A stretch of 64,000 nt of DNA from Xiphophorus maculatus (GCF_002775205.1 NC_036447.1:17838501-17902500), one strand, 5' to 3'; counted from the stretch's first letter, positions 24,271-39,000 are shown. The notes: generated by a model from the letters alone, not told the origin. Numbers and translations are program-made.

Positions 24271-26875
24271 TTTCAGACCAAAACAGAGCAGATTCTGCCT
24301 TGGAACAGAAATGCATTCAGCTTCTTTTTATTTTTTAAATAAAGTAAAACTTTCGGTAACAAGATGGAAAAGGTAGATAACCCTTTTCTAGGTATGTTTA
24401 CATTATCGTTGGGACTTTTTAAAACTGCAACCTGCTGTAACCTGAGACAAACACAAACCTGAATGGTATGAAAACAACTTTTTTGTCAGTTTTAATATGG
24501 AAACTTTGTAAAACCTGGTAAGGAAGACCGGTCCATGCTTACCCGTTCCCATTAACAAGTTGCTTTTCTAGATCTCATCAGCAACACCTGACAGCCTTTT
24601 CAACATAAACATGCTTTTTGTTTTATTTTAGAGATATGTTTAAGCCAACTTGTTTTCTTGTTTACATATTTCACCTAAGAAACAGTACAGGGGTGTACCC
24701 ACTTTCTCTTTCCAGCTTTTTTGTTTAAAATACCAAGACAAACGCAGATGAAAGATGAATTATGAGCCCTTTATTTTTTTAGGACAGCTCCCAACAGCTG
24801 AGGCAGGATATGACACGCTAAATCTTACTCTGGAATGTATGACAATGGTACTACGGGAGTGTTTTCTTGCTGCTCCAATGTGCCTTTGACCACAAATGTC
24901 TCTATTTTTTTTTCTTTAATTATTTTTTCCTCCCACACAGACGGAAAAAACGTTTTACTTAACTTCACAAAAAAGTTGCCAGTGCTCTGTTGGAGTATTT
25001 GAGAATAGTAACAAGCATACAAACTTGCCACTTTATTCAGTCTCTCTGACACCCAACCACACATCACTTGTATACAGATGTGAACACACACTCAAACTGG
25101 CATACATCCACACTTAATACTGGAGTCTTTTTTCATTCAGACAGTCCCGTCTATGCGGTCGGACAGCAGATTGGAGATCCATGAGTCAATGAACTTTGAA
25201 GCAGAAAATGATTTTTGCCCTGGTTTGGAGATGAGCCATGCTCATGTCATTCCTTTATTAGACTCTGCTGAAGTAATCCTTTTCCAGATTCCTCTGTCCT
25301 CCCACGCCAGGATAAAAGTCTAAGACTGTGATGGTCTTACTTTGGGCTGGACTGGCCTCTGTAATTTAGGTTTATACCATCTATGGCATGTGTTTAGGTT
25401 GCGTTTTCTTTATTTAACAGTAGAAAAAAAACCCCCTTCTTTCTCTGCGTTTTTCCTAAGCAACCATGTCTTAATTTCTTTCCAAGCATTTCCTTTGTGG
25501 CTACATGTTAAATTGAGTGCATTTGACATGATTGATTGCCTCCATTATTCACAGCAATATAGCTCGGTAGGCTGTTTTAAAATGGCGTATCGGGTCTCAT
25601 TTAGTTTTATGGTATCGTGTGTCAAGCGGTCCATTTATGTTTGACTCAACTGTCTTCAGTCTGGTGTGTTCACACAATTTTTCAAAGAAGCTGAGAACAA
25701 CCACCAAGTTTCAGACGATGGCCATGGACGGCGTTATCTTGGATCCTTGGTGGTTAATTGTTAACCAGAGTTATGGTTGCGCAACGTTGGTTTTTTTTTA
25801 GGTACAGTCATGGCTGCTGAGAGGCATTTTTTAAAAGTCATTACAGACATAAAATACAATGTAGCTCTACATTCATTCACTGGACAAAGTTCAAACACAA
25901 CTTGACGCATTAAGCTTGGCTTCATTTTTGCTTTGAGAGGCTTTAATGACATTTTCTCTGCTACTAACCCTATCAATACCCTTTAACTTTGTTTCTAGTT
26001 TTAACACAGATTTTAGTGCAAAACTAGAAATGCTCCAAGAATTCACCCAATCAGGATCAACTGTGCTACTTTAGATTTTTAAAAGCTCGACCAATAATTG
26101 GCTTAATGGAAACTAAAAAATTGTTCCAGGTGATAATAACAGCAGTACTCTTTGGTGTGGACTCTTTCTGGCTGAGGAGTACCTAAAATAAATTCTCTGT
26201 TTAACACTTTTACTATACGACTCGAGTAACTTTGTACCACTAACCTAAATGTCACAAGTATCCTTACAATAAAATATATCTTATTTAGAAATTGATATAT
26301 AATCACAACTCTTTTTGTTGTTGTTAAATAACCTGTCTTTTTTGTTGCTTCGATGCATTGCCCCAGTCTTTTAAAGTTTAGAAGCTCACAGCCCCTCTCT
26401 GCTCTCACATCTCTCTCCCCTTTTCATGTTTGTGCTATTTTGAAGCCAAAAGGTGCTAACAAGCTCCACATGCTGCAGCTGAAAATTGCCGCTCTTCCCT
26501 GTTGTTGTAAATCTCACTTTCTAATTTTAACCCTGCTTAGCTGTAGGTGAAGAAAGATTGAAATGTGATGATAATCTGCTTATGTCACTCCCTGTCTTGA
26601 ATTGTTTTAGCAATTTCTGCTTTTTCTGTTTCGACTTTCATCACTTTTTCTCTGCTTTATTTTCCAGCTTCTCGCTAATTAAGTATAAACTTCATTATCG
26701 CTTCTTTGCTGTTTAAATTCCTGGCTGCACCCTGCGTCAGAGCCTTGCTTTTTATCTGTGTGTACATTGGTGGTTTTCTGTCTGTCCTCTGATAAATCCT
26801 GGTGTTGGACTCATCTGTCCCTGTGCTGTGTGGTGACGGTCCTGTCCTGTCCTGTGCTCTGCTCTCAGTGTGTGA

Positions 26876-27016
26876 ATGGAGCAGTGTGCGAGTACGGCCT
26901 CCCTGCTGGCCTCCGTGCGGGAGCAGGAGAGGCAGTTTGAGATGCTGAGCCGGGCTCTGGAGGAGGAGCGGAGGTCGTGTGCCGGCACCTTGCCCCGCCC
27001 CCTCCCCAACATGCAG
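26876..27016 (+). CDS. ctnnd1: ctnnd1 first coding exon, coiled coil of long isoforms
   Basis: The acceptor ends at 26868 and leaves only seven bases before the ATG. The ATG has T at -3 and G at +4, a weak initiation context. The 47 codons carry the coiled coil present only in long (isoform 1 type) p120. In-frame ATGs also occur inside the exon. The donor is CAG|GTAACG at 27016/27017. Confidence 0.85.
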
Positions 27017-30000
27017 GTAACGCCCTCTGACCCTTCTACCCTTAGTACCCTCATGCACCTTTTCCATCTCAGTCCTCCTTGGATTCTTCCCTTTGATCTA
27101 AAGCGGTTCATCCATTCATTCATGATCACCCTCATCTCATCTGTGCTGGACGGTAGCAGACCACAGCAGGAGCTAAAACATGTGACTCTTAGAATTCACC
27201 TTAAAGAAAGTCAAGTAAATGCTTTTTAAAACTTAAGCCCCAGAGGGGTTTTCTGAAGCATGTGTTTAAAATAAAACACCCAAATCTAATTTATATTTTC
27301 TTAAAAATTACAAGCTCTATTTCAATGATCTTGATATCAAGAGACTCCATCAGAAGTGTAAGTGCCACAGCAGCTGCTATAGTTTCAGAGAAAATGAGAA
27401 TGGAACATATGATAAAATAATTTGGATTGGAACTGTCACAATAACGTGCTGAACAATAAATTGTATTAGAAATTTCTGCAATAAATGACAATATTGTTGT
27501 TTGGGGATAATTTTCACGCAATATATTAATGCATAATAATGCAAGTTTGCTCTCTCAAAGACTAATAAACTTTAATAATGTGCAAAACACTTAACACTGG
27601 AACTGGAAGATATTCTAAATATCCAAAACGAAACACAACACCCAAAAACAATAAATAAAATGTAAATAAAAACCACACTGAGTCAAAACCATAAATAAAA
27701 TGGATTATGAAGTTTCTTTAAGCAAAATTGCCTGTCAAAGATATTAAGCATCAGAAAGATGAGCTTATTTTAACATACCATGTGATTACTTGCTTATTGC
27801 AACAGGTTTATCCCTCACCAGAATTTTTTGCATTATGGTGTAGCGTATATAGACCTTCTAGAAATATCACAAATAAGGCTACAAACCTTTGGAAACCACA
27901 GACTCACCTGTGGACATTACCTGTGCAAAGAACAGAAAGGAAAGAATAATTTCCTTTCTAATTAATATTTTTTGAAAGGCAATTATGTCTACAGAGACTT
28001 CATAATCCATTTTATTTATGATTTTGGTTGTGTGTTGTTTTTACTTTCATTATATTTACCAGTACTGTTTTTAGTCTCGTTTTTTGGATATTTAAAACTG
28101 GCTTCCAGTTCGAATGTTAAGTGTTCTTTACAAAATTAACATTTATTGATCTTTGAGAGCGTGAACTTGCATTATTTTTCCACCATCAATATATTACTTG
28201 AAACTGGTCTCAAAACATTAATGTTTATTGCAATAATTACTGGGACAATTTATCATCCAGCAAATTGGTTTCCTTGACAATTATAGTTCTAATTAAATAA
28301 TAAGAAATTTATATTGGACTCAAATTCAAGTGCATTTTTTTGAAATCCAGTGTAGTAAAGAATATTACGAGAAATTAACACTTTTTTTCTGAAAGGGGGA
28401 AAAAAAAATAAAAGCACCAAAATATATGCTTTTTTTTGGCATTACCAGAACTCTAAGTTACACAATGATCGTTCCCCTCCAGCTGTCAGGCTTTGGAAAT
28501 GCTGCGCCGCCCGATGGTTTTGTCCCGACTTGTCCTTGAATGTGTGCATGCAAAACTACGTCTTGCTTTAATGTTTGGTTTATCGTTCCTACTTTTTCTG
28601 ATCCGGATTACTCTTGTTCTTCTGTCTTTACTTGCTGGAGGGTATCCCTTGTTGGGGTAAGAATGAAAATAAGATCCTGTCTTTTGATTTCATAAAGTAT
28701 GGCACTGTTTTGCTTGTCAGTCACAGGGTGAGTCGGTTACTTGGCTCTGAACCCAAACTTAAAACGCTCGATAACTCTTTCACTTTCTGAGAGAAGCCAT
28801 TAGTGTACCGGAACAGTTTAGCACGCTTCCTCACCATCAGGGAACCGTTGCTGCTTTAGCCAATAATAATCCACCTCAGCCTGCTGCTCTTGCATGTAGC
28901 CACACCTTAATCTGACAATCTCTCAGGTAATTTCAAGGCTGTTCTGAGTCATAAGGTGCTGCTGTAAATGCAGGATGTTAAATAGTGAGTGTGTGCAGAT
29001 CAGGAAGGTTGCTTGTGTTGCCCCCATCACTGCTGTGTGTTGTTGTGTGTCAACATTGCCTGAAGGCTCCAGCATGCTTCTGCTACTCTCAAGGCAACAC
29101 AACATGATATCAGTCTTTACTGACAGGTATCCACATGTCTCCATCTGCCCAGTTGCTTCTCTTTCTGTCTGTGGCTTAATCTGATCTGAACAATTTGTGT
29201 CCAGCAGCTTAATCTGATGTGTGTGTGTGTGTGTTGAAGGCTTTATTGTCATCAGTTTCCAGCCAACAATGTCTTATTTCTGGGTTTTTTTTTACTTTAA
29301 ATCACGAAGGATCTCTTTTTAAATGTGTTCTCAGCAGGAACAGAGGTCTGTCTGTGGCTGAAAAATCATCAGTCATGTCAGGTGTACTTTCTTTCATTAC
29401 TGACAAATTCTCCATTTGTCATCGATTCATACCACCATCACAGCCCATTCATTTAGTTTTACTATCATTATGCAACAATGCCCTGCAAAAGTATTCAGAC
29501 CTCCTTGAAGTTTCTCATATTTTCTCTATATACTACCTCAACCTATAGAATTGTTTTCACCCTGAATCCAAATAAATATAATTCGCTTAAAGCCACAGAT
29601 GTTATGTTTGGAAAAATTTTTTTTTTTTCCTAAATGTCTTATATGGGAAATTTGTTTTCATTTTATATAAAAAAAAATAAATTTTAAAATAAATGAAGCA
29701 AACATCAAACTATTTCATTATGATTGCTGGATAATGATGGTCAGTTTTTACATTTTCATTTGTAAAAAAGTTGCCAAACCCATAAAGTTTCCTACCACTT
29801 AAAATATGAATCACTATGTTTGTTGTCATTGGAAGTTCCAATAAAATAGATGTTGTGATTGTAAAGTAATCACAACATCTATTGTAAAGTAACTCAATGT
29901 GAAAGGTTGAGGGAGGATGGATTCTTAAGCAAAAACCATATTAAGGTAAAAATGTTTTACCTTCTTAAATATAGCAACCTAAGTTGTATCGTCATGACTG

Positions 30001-33000
30001 TAAGTATATATTTTTTAAACCATTTGTTTTGATTCTGGTCTTTTGATTACATGTCTGTAATGCATGATGGGGAAAAAAGGTCTCGTAACATTCCTTTTTT
30101 TCTTGCTACACAGATGTGGCTGAAATTAAAAAGTAGTCTGATAAATTGCTGCATTCTCCTTGTTCTGGATGCATAAAGGCATCTGCTGAGTAGTTAGTGG
30201 CGTGACACAAATGCTGTTTGCCTAGAAATGCATATTAAATTCAATTTCTTGTTAGTGCTGAGTGGTATTCTCTCATGAACATGATTTTGTTTCTGTCTGT
30301 TAACAGAACGGCCGCATTCCTTGTGATGCAGACCTAGAAAGGCTGACGCTGAACGAGGGTTACATCAACGGGACGCATCATGTAAGAATCAGACCTCTGA
30401 TACCTGAAGCTAGAGATAATGAGCATCACATTCCTTTTCTGTCAATGGATAACTACTGTATATACGCTTTAGCAACATAGAAGTTATAATACGCTTTCTA
30501 CAATATCAGTAGCTGATACTGATTTTAATAAACCACACACTGGACAAATGGAGTATAAGTTATAGACTGCATTTAATGCTCTAACCCTCATGACTGGAAC
30601 TGGTTTGAGAGTAAATAGTTTATTGATCATCACACAATAAATTGAGCTATGTTATGATATTATATCAAATCGGCCCTATGGAGTCTCACAACTTGAGACA
30701 TTGGGACTGAAATTGAGCATTGTGTACATGTGCATGTAGTTCAGGATGGAGCCTGGTCAGCTGATGCAGGAGACTTTCACAATGGAGGAGCCTCAGGATT
30801 TGGCCCCGGTAATCTCCGTGGAGATGGATGACGATGGGACTACAAGGCGCACAGAAACCACGGTAAGGAGGATATCAAATGTCAGTGGCGTGTTTTAGAA
30901 TCGAAGAGTCCAGGTGCATCTCAGAAAATTAGAACATTATTCAAAAGTTCATTTATTCCAGTAACTCATTTAAAGAACATCATATAAATGCAGTTCACAT
31001 AGACTGATGCTTTCAAGAATTTCTTTCTATTAACTATGATGATTTTTTTTTTACTTTCAGCTAATTAAAACAACATTTAAGATTACATCATTACATCAGA
31101 CTCATAAAACAGTTTGAATAGAGAAGTTTAATACCTGCTTAAAGATTGTTTTCAAAAGATACTTTTAATCTGACAAAAAGAGCCTTGTTGGGAAGCATAT
31201 TTTAATTTCTTGGTGTATCTGTGTGCCATTTTGTGTCTGTTGCAATTAAATGTTGACAGGGATTTTATTTTGTTTTGAAATGTTTGAGAATGTTTTCTCC
31301 AGCATGATTTTCAGACGTTACTGATTAAAGTAGCGTATGAAAACACAAACAGAACTGACTAAACCTCTCGCAGCAGCTACACGATGTCTTTTTCATGTTG
31401 CAATTAGTCTATGTGATTTGTAATATATTAGCACAACATAGTTCATAGTTGTGATCTGGGATTTATCAAAATTTAGCTTTTGAATTCATGCTTCTTTACT
31501 CTGATACCTGTAAATAAAACCCAGACAATCAGCTTCCTTTAAAAACTAAATAAAACCAGGCCAATCCTTAACAAAATGTCAACAAGTGTAAAGAACACAG
31601 CTCCTGTTTTAGGGCTAGGTGTGTTAACAAAAAACACGGTAATACACTCGCTCCCTTTATTCCCTTTTTAGGTGAAGAAAGTTGTAAAGACCACCACTAC
31701 TCGCACAGTCATCCCCTCTGTGTCGGACACTCTGTCTGTGGATGGAGGCGGTTCTCTTGTTGGGGGTTACGCCCCACCCATGGTCTACAGACAGGGCCCT
31801 GGTGGCGCCGTGCCCATGGAGTACCCCACCCATACCGTGCCCCGCAATTATCACTACAGCCCCGCGGGGGGCTATGACGACTACCGTGGAGGACCTCCGT
31901 CTGAGCCATACTCCAGCCTTAGCAGGGGGGCTCGGATGGACGATCGCTACAGGTAACAGGAGTTTACTGAAATCTGCCCTCCTCTTATCAGATTTTAGTG
32001 ATGTAGTTGCTGCATTTTGAGCTTGTTGCGTTCAAATGTTTAAATGGATTCATTTCGACTCAGTTTTCCCTCCACTCTATTCTCTATCAGACCAATCCAC
32101 CCAGACGGCTACAGAACCCTGGATCCAAGCTACCGAGCTCCTAGCAGAAACCAGTTGGACCCATATGCTGCCCAACCACAAGTGTGTTCAACAGTCACTG
32201 CATCATTAGCTTCAGGGCTTGTTTTAACTGAATCTTGCTTTGGCATGCTGATCTTGCAGGTTTCACCTGCTAAGTTAACATTGATGATTTGTTTGCCAGC
32301 TGCAGTGTGTCAAAATTTACTGGAATAACTGGTCTGCAGCTACTGTAATGCGTTATTTCCATCCCCATTTCCATTTCTGTCTTTTCGCAGGTTGGGCGAC
32401 TGGGAAGTGCAATGGAGCTGTCGTCCATTCCCCGGTTTGTCGCAGATCCGTACGGTCTGGAGGATGACCAGCGCAGCATCGGCTACGACGAGCCAGACTA
32501 CGGCATGGGACACCCAATGCACTACAACACCATGCCCCTCAACCACGCCTTCCCACATGGCCCTCCGCCGCGCAGGACTGGGTGAGTGTGGTAGTACGGT
32601 TTGACAAAAATTTGTTTTTTCTCTGCCGTAACTTAGACAAGCTTGTTCTCCCTCTGCAGGAGTTATGAAGGTGCTTTAGATGGTGCAGGAGAGGTTTACT
32701 ATTATGGTGCCGGGGCACCTCTGGCAAAGGGTGAGAGGGGCAGCGTGGCTTCACTGGACACTCTGAGTATGAGGAAAGGACCACCAGCCAGTGGATGGCG
32801 TCAGCCAGAGCTGCCAGAGGTCATCGCCATGCTGAACTACAGACTGGACCCAGTCAGGAGCAATGCAGCTGCATACCTGCAGCATCTCACCTTTAAGAAC
32901 GACAAAGTAAGACTTTTTTTTTAATCATGAAGATGACCTTCTCCATGTGGTGCCCTTTTTATCCACGTGAGCACCTGACCTTAAAAGCGTTTGTGCACAC

Positions 33001-36000
33001 CACTGAGCCTGGTGAAATATAAGGAAGCACATGAATAACATCAACCTCCTTGATTTGCAGGTGAAGTCTGATGTCCGCCGACTGAAAGGCATTCCTGCCC
33101 TTGTGTCCATGCTTGACAACCCTAACAGAGAGGTCAGAATTACACTCTCTCCAACTGGTTTCCTGTCTGCTTCATAAGTTATTTATGCCTGAGCTAAGTG
33201 GAGCCAAATTAATGCCTAAAAGGATCGAGCTTTTACTGCACTGCTTTTACTCTTTAAACTGAGTGCAATAAAATGTCTTAGGCAGTGTGTTTACATGGTA
33301 AATTTGGCGAGATGGAAACCTTCTGTGTTTGTACAAAAGGAATTAAAGCTATAAATTTGAATTATTTGGTGACACATGGTCTTACTATGATTTTGAGCTT
33401 AATTCATACGAATGTCTTTATTTTTTGATTACTTTCATATAGATGCCAATGTTGCAACATTTGTTTCTTTTTCTACAGAATGTAGTGTAATAAATCTCAA
33501 TATATTGTACAATTTGTGTCTGAAACCAGTTTTAATAATCTTCAAATCAGATATTTCTTGGAAAATTCATGTATTGGTTCAAATCAGAGGCACTCTGGTT
33601 GGGATTAAAGGTGGGTTCATAACTCCACATTTCTGTGCATCTAGAGTGAGAGAGAAGTGTGTTATACACTATGTGCAGCATAACTCTGGGTTACAACATT
33701 CTGGTTCCTTTACCTGCGTTTAATCTTTTGTTTACAGAGTAATCACTAGTGTCTCATAAAGGTGTCCCTGGCTCTGTGTTACAGGTTCACTTTGCAGCGT
33801 GTGGAGCACTAAAGAACATTTCTTTTGGCAAAGATGCAGACAATAAAATTGCCATTAAGAACTGCGATGGAGTTCCAGCGCTGATCAGGCTGCTGAGAAA
33901 GACGCGCGATCAGGACCTCACAGAGATCATCACAGGTTAGAGATATTTTATTAAAAAAAGACAGGCTTCATATGGTCTGGAGATCCGGACTGTACTGTAA
34001 TTTCTTTAATAATTTATTTTTAAAGCTGCTTTTCTTTCAAAATAAATGATTGAATGCAGTTGAAAGAGCAGAAACTTGGCAATATTTCCTCCACTAATCT
34101 GGCAGCTGGCTAGATCTCCTTCTGTTTGAAATTTGCATTTCGTTTAGTAGTTTTATTGTACATACAGGGATCAGAAACTTGTTGCAGGTTATGTCATTTA
34201 TTTCAAGCCCATTAAATCCATTATGTTCTTGTCTCCACTTCCTTGCTACATTAAAAGTCTTCCTTCTGCTTTGCCCTACTATTGTGATCAAAAGACTGAG
34301 AACTTTTTTTTTTCTCTCTGTAGGTTTTTCATTTGTGGTAAAGCTCATTCTACTGATCATTTTCTTCTGTAGTCAATGCACATGAGCAAAACAAAGATTG
34401 AATGAGAAAAACACAAGGGTGTAAAAAACTGAACTGAATTACAGGGACAAGAATGAGAGTTATATTTAGTTAAATTACAGAATTCAGTGACCTAAAAAAG
34501 ATCACATTCTTGCAGGCTGTTTCTCTCCAAATTGGATTGTTTAGGTTATTTTGTTATAGAGACAGTATGGATCATGATATAAAATGCTGAATAGATGTAT
34601 GTAATGAGCTTTGTTTCATTTTTATATTGGCTGCTTACAGTAGCTGATAAATGTGGGTTGTAGACGGTCTTTGGAACGTGTACCTTGGATAAAATAATAA
34701 ACTCTCAGCAAAAACCGATGAATAGGAATAAAAGATGCTGATGCATAACAAAATAAATGATCTATGAAACAATAGAAATGGTTATTCAGAAGTTGTGGAT
34801 TACTATTATTGTTTTAATAATGCTATACAAGCATATTTCATGTAATTCAAAATTTGTAGGTGTCCTGTAGCTTTCCAATTATCTCTGTTTTTAAAGTGAC
34901 ACTTTAAAACAAGACTAAACTTCGTCTTTTCACACATTAACCATAAAATGGTGTGTCCTCCCCAAAGGGACTCTGTGGAACCTGTCGTCCCAGGACTCTG
35001 TGAAGATGGAGATTGTGGATAACGCGCTGCACGCTCTCTGTGACGAGGTCATGGTTCCCCATTCGGGCTGGGAGCGGACGACCAACGGTGCTGGAGGGGG
35101 CGAAGAAAACGGCAAGCCCAGAACTCCCGAGTGGGACACGGCGCTCACTAATACAGCGGGCTGTCTGAGGTATGAAGGAAGGAAAGGGAAGAACGCAGAT
35201 CAAAGTTGCCGCTAATGGAGGGGAGACCTGATCTTTTCAGGAAAACAACAAGGAGTCTGGTTAAGCAGATTGATAGGACGAAGGAAGAAAGTTAACACAG
35301 CAGAGGACCTGGGTGTGTTTTTATAAAGCTTTGTAGAACATAGTTGGAATGCAAAAAATTTACAAGCTTTCATTAATCTGATTGAGCTCTGCTGCTCTTC
35401 AGGAAATGTTTTGTCTACATAAACATAGTCTGACTAGAGTAATTATGTAATGAATAATTTTTCTGCAACATTTGATCCTACAAGTGTGTATTTATGTTGC
35501 TTAGTTTTCAAAAGGTTTTACCAAACAAAGTCAAAAAGTGCGGATCACCCTAAGTTCTACCAATTACTTTCATACGTCACCTGATGTTATTTTATGTTAA
35601 TCCCCATAAATACTACTGTTCACAATCTCTAACACCACACATCTCCCTGAACCCACCCTCTCTACCATAAAACATAGAGAGGGCAGCATCATGTTATGGG
35701 GTTGTTTTTCCTGAGTATATTGGTCAATCTTGGAACAAAAAGTCTATTAGAGGCTGGGAAAGACTTGAGACTGAGACAGAGGTTAAAAGTCCAGCGACTT
35801 CCAGCAAAATGCTGGAAAAACAGCATTTTGTTGCTGTTTTTCCAGCAACAAAATGCACATCTTTCTCTCTCCTCCATTGTTATTTCACCCTTAGTTATAT
35901 AGAGTGAACTTTCACTCTAAACAACAACTTCAGACAAGAGAGAGCTACAGTGGAGAGGTTTAAGATCAAAGCGAACCTGCTTTAAGATTAGACTGACCCA

Positions 36001-39000
36001 GTCAAAGTCTGGATCCAAAACTAACTGAGAATCTGTGACTGAAGCCTGAAAATGGCTTTCCACAGATTCTTTCCATTGATTCTGATTGAACCTGATCGAT
36101 TTCAAAGAGCAGTGGAGAGTTTTGATATAAACCAGGTTTATATCAACTCCTGATTCTATAAAGTATTAACAGAAGAGCTGAGCTTAAATGAACGCCACAC
36201 TTTTAAGATTTGTATAAGTAAAAAAGAAGAAAAAAAAAAAAAGAGTATCCTTGTTATTACACCTCGCAATTGAGTTGGTGTGTTGCTGACAATTCTTTCA
36301 GAGCCCTGCTGCTTGTTAAATTTGGAAGAGGTCTGCCACAATGTTTAAATAAATCAGAGGAACGGGAAGAAAGGAATTTAAGTTGTTACAGGAAATAGCA
36401 GAGAACAGTGGGGCAATGGCCTATACACCGTAAACAGTATTAGCAGGCCAGTGGGTCTGTTATCAGTGGATTCGCTTCAACAGCTCGGTTAATTAGAGCT
36501 GTTCTGCTTCATGGGAGAAGTATGTAAATAATGTTATCTTGAAGACTTTAAAAGTCTTGTTGGTTAAAGATTTGTGCTCAGCATCAAGTAGGACCAACAT
36601 CATGTTGAGCTTTGACTGTCTGCCTGATGCTCCAGAATGAATCGAGTGAATTGGGGATGAAAATGAGACATTAATAGTTCAACTTATAGAATCTGGTTTT
36701 GCTATAAGATGGATGTGAGAGGTATGGTTTGGATTACTAGCTGTAAGAACCAATCTCAGGGTTTATTCCTTAGGGGATCTAAATTCCCATCTTAACTCTG
36801 TTTAAAAGGCTTCCAAGATTTCCAAAAACCATCATTCTTCCTGACAGGCTTGAAAGCTCAAATAAATACAGATGAACAACTTTGCTTTAATTTATTAAAC
36901 TTTTTCTGTGATTTGTGTGAACTTTCACTCAAAATAACAACTTTAGACATGTGATATAGTTCTCAGTTTCCAGGTATTCCAACCCGGCTATTAATTAAAA
37001 TTTTTGAACAGGGATGAAAACTGTTTGAAGCTGGTGCAAACAGCTGATGGCAACTGGTTTATTTACTCAGCTTCTACTCGAACATAGCAGAGTTTTGAAG
37101 AAGCAGAAATTTTGCATCTCCAAGTACAATTACCAAAAGTTCTAAAAGTTATTTTAGCTTTTAATTTGATTCCAAATAACAATAAAAAAGAGAGTAGTAA
37201 AGTTGGAAGATTATCTCCATATATTCAGAAACCAGTGAGTCTTCTCCAGGTCAGATTTATCGCAGCTAATCTTGCCTTGAATTCTACATTTCCAGATCTT
37301 AATTAGGTAAAAGTACCACGTTTCGACAACACAATATGGAGCTGCGACTTCAGCATGTCATCGAACAAGCATTCGCTTTTTGATTCTTAGCTTCTCCCTC
37401 ACTAGCTTCCACCACATTGCAAACAGTAGCCCGTCTCCCTTCAATGAAAGTGCTCATGTAACACACACATATTCCTTATCAGGAATTGTGCCGAGCTGAA
37501 CAGGTTAGTAGCACAACACAGCACAATGCTATCAGCCATTGTTTTTGTTGTCATCTTCCCGCTCAGAGATAGGACAAACCCTACAGCTGTGCGTTCTGTG
37601 CAAGTGCACTTTCACACCTGCAGATTTCTTCACACCTCCTCATGGGATGTTACAGAAAAGTTCCACTCTGAGGCCTCGTTACACGGAGACACTGATGAAT
37701 TAAATAGCAACATTTTTGATGCAATCCAGCCGCCCGTTTACGCGACACCAACGACGAAATTCTCTCACAGTGGAACTTTTGAAACCATGTCTCAGAGTGA
37801 AACTTTTCCATAACATCACCTACAAAGGTGCGTAGTATTCCGCAAGTGTGAAAGTGCATATGCGCAGTATGCACAGCTGTTTGGTGTATTCTGCTCATCC
37901 ACTGGCACATGATAATAAAAACAAACGAGGATAAAGCTGTGCTACTTTCTGTCCCTCCATAGTTCTAGTGAACTTCGCGACTTGTACGTATTCGCAGTTA
38001 GAGGGACTGTGTCCTGGTGTCGGCCGAAACGGCCGTCTGTCGCTGGGAAATACAACACTGAATGGCTGCAGTTTTCTGGTTTATCCTGCTTCCTTTATGT
38101 TCTTCGACTAACTGAGTTAGTCAAGGACACACACACAGTTCAGTTTGAGCTTTAAGTGAGAATGAGTCAGAGATGTAACCGGATCTTGTCAGACTGTACT
38201 CTGACTGTACTCTTCTTTGTGAAACTGCAGATTTAAATGGAGTTTCATTCAAACAACTTTTGTTCATGTTCAGACACAGCTGTAATTGTTGTCGGCTCAT
38301 GTTGTGACCAAAACTGACTCTTTTTTTTTTCCCCATTCTTTACGGCTTTTCATTTCTCAGTTGCCTCATTCTTCTCTTTTCGTGTCTGATTTTAGGAACG
38401 TGAGTTCAGAGAGAATTGAGGCGAGGCGGAAGCTGAGAGAGTGCTCCGGTTTGGTCGATTCCCTCATGTACATCGTTCAGTCCCAGATTAACTGTAAAGA
38501 GCTCAGCAATAAGGTACGTGCAAGATTGACTGGATTTACAATCAGTATGTTCAAAATTCTGCATTTAAAACTAATTGTGTATCCTACAATTTTTTTTATT
38601 TAAAAAAAAAATTTTTTTACACCTGCACCTTGTTTTCTTTATGTCCGCAGTTGACTGAGAACTGTATTTGTCTGCTGAGGAACTTGTCGTATCATGTGCA
38701 CAAAGAAATACCGAACTTCGAGGCCTACGATGAGAGCAAACAAGCCAACTTGGGCCCTGCCCCCTCAAGCCAGAGGGCTGGCTGCTTCAGCTCCCGCAAG
38801 GGCAAAGGTCGGTGTCACAGAGTGACATGGAGTCGTGTGTTGTGTGTGCTCATTCAGTTTCTGGGGCATTTAGGGTGATATCACTGACTACACATTCCAA
38901 CTCAACTGATACCAACACACACGCCTCAACAAACAAAACTACTTGATGTTTGAGGAATGCCAGCAATCTCTTCTCATCGTCTGTGGTCTCTGCTGGTTTT

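Larger units (their letters stand above)
17851..26868 (+). other. ctnnd1: First intron region of ctnnd1
   Basis: About 9 kb without a supportable coding exon. It contains Tc1-like and MITE relics (18098-19010), a LINE-tail-like box near 20057-20095 and a half copy of the family found as a palindrome at 27429-28290 (23845-24270). The rest shows no feature I recognise. Confidence 0.5.

Noticed and set aside
37526-37910. Two opposite-strand frames with similar peptides
   Set aside because: Explained by the inverted symmetry of the MITE at 37570-37890.
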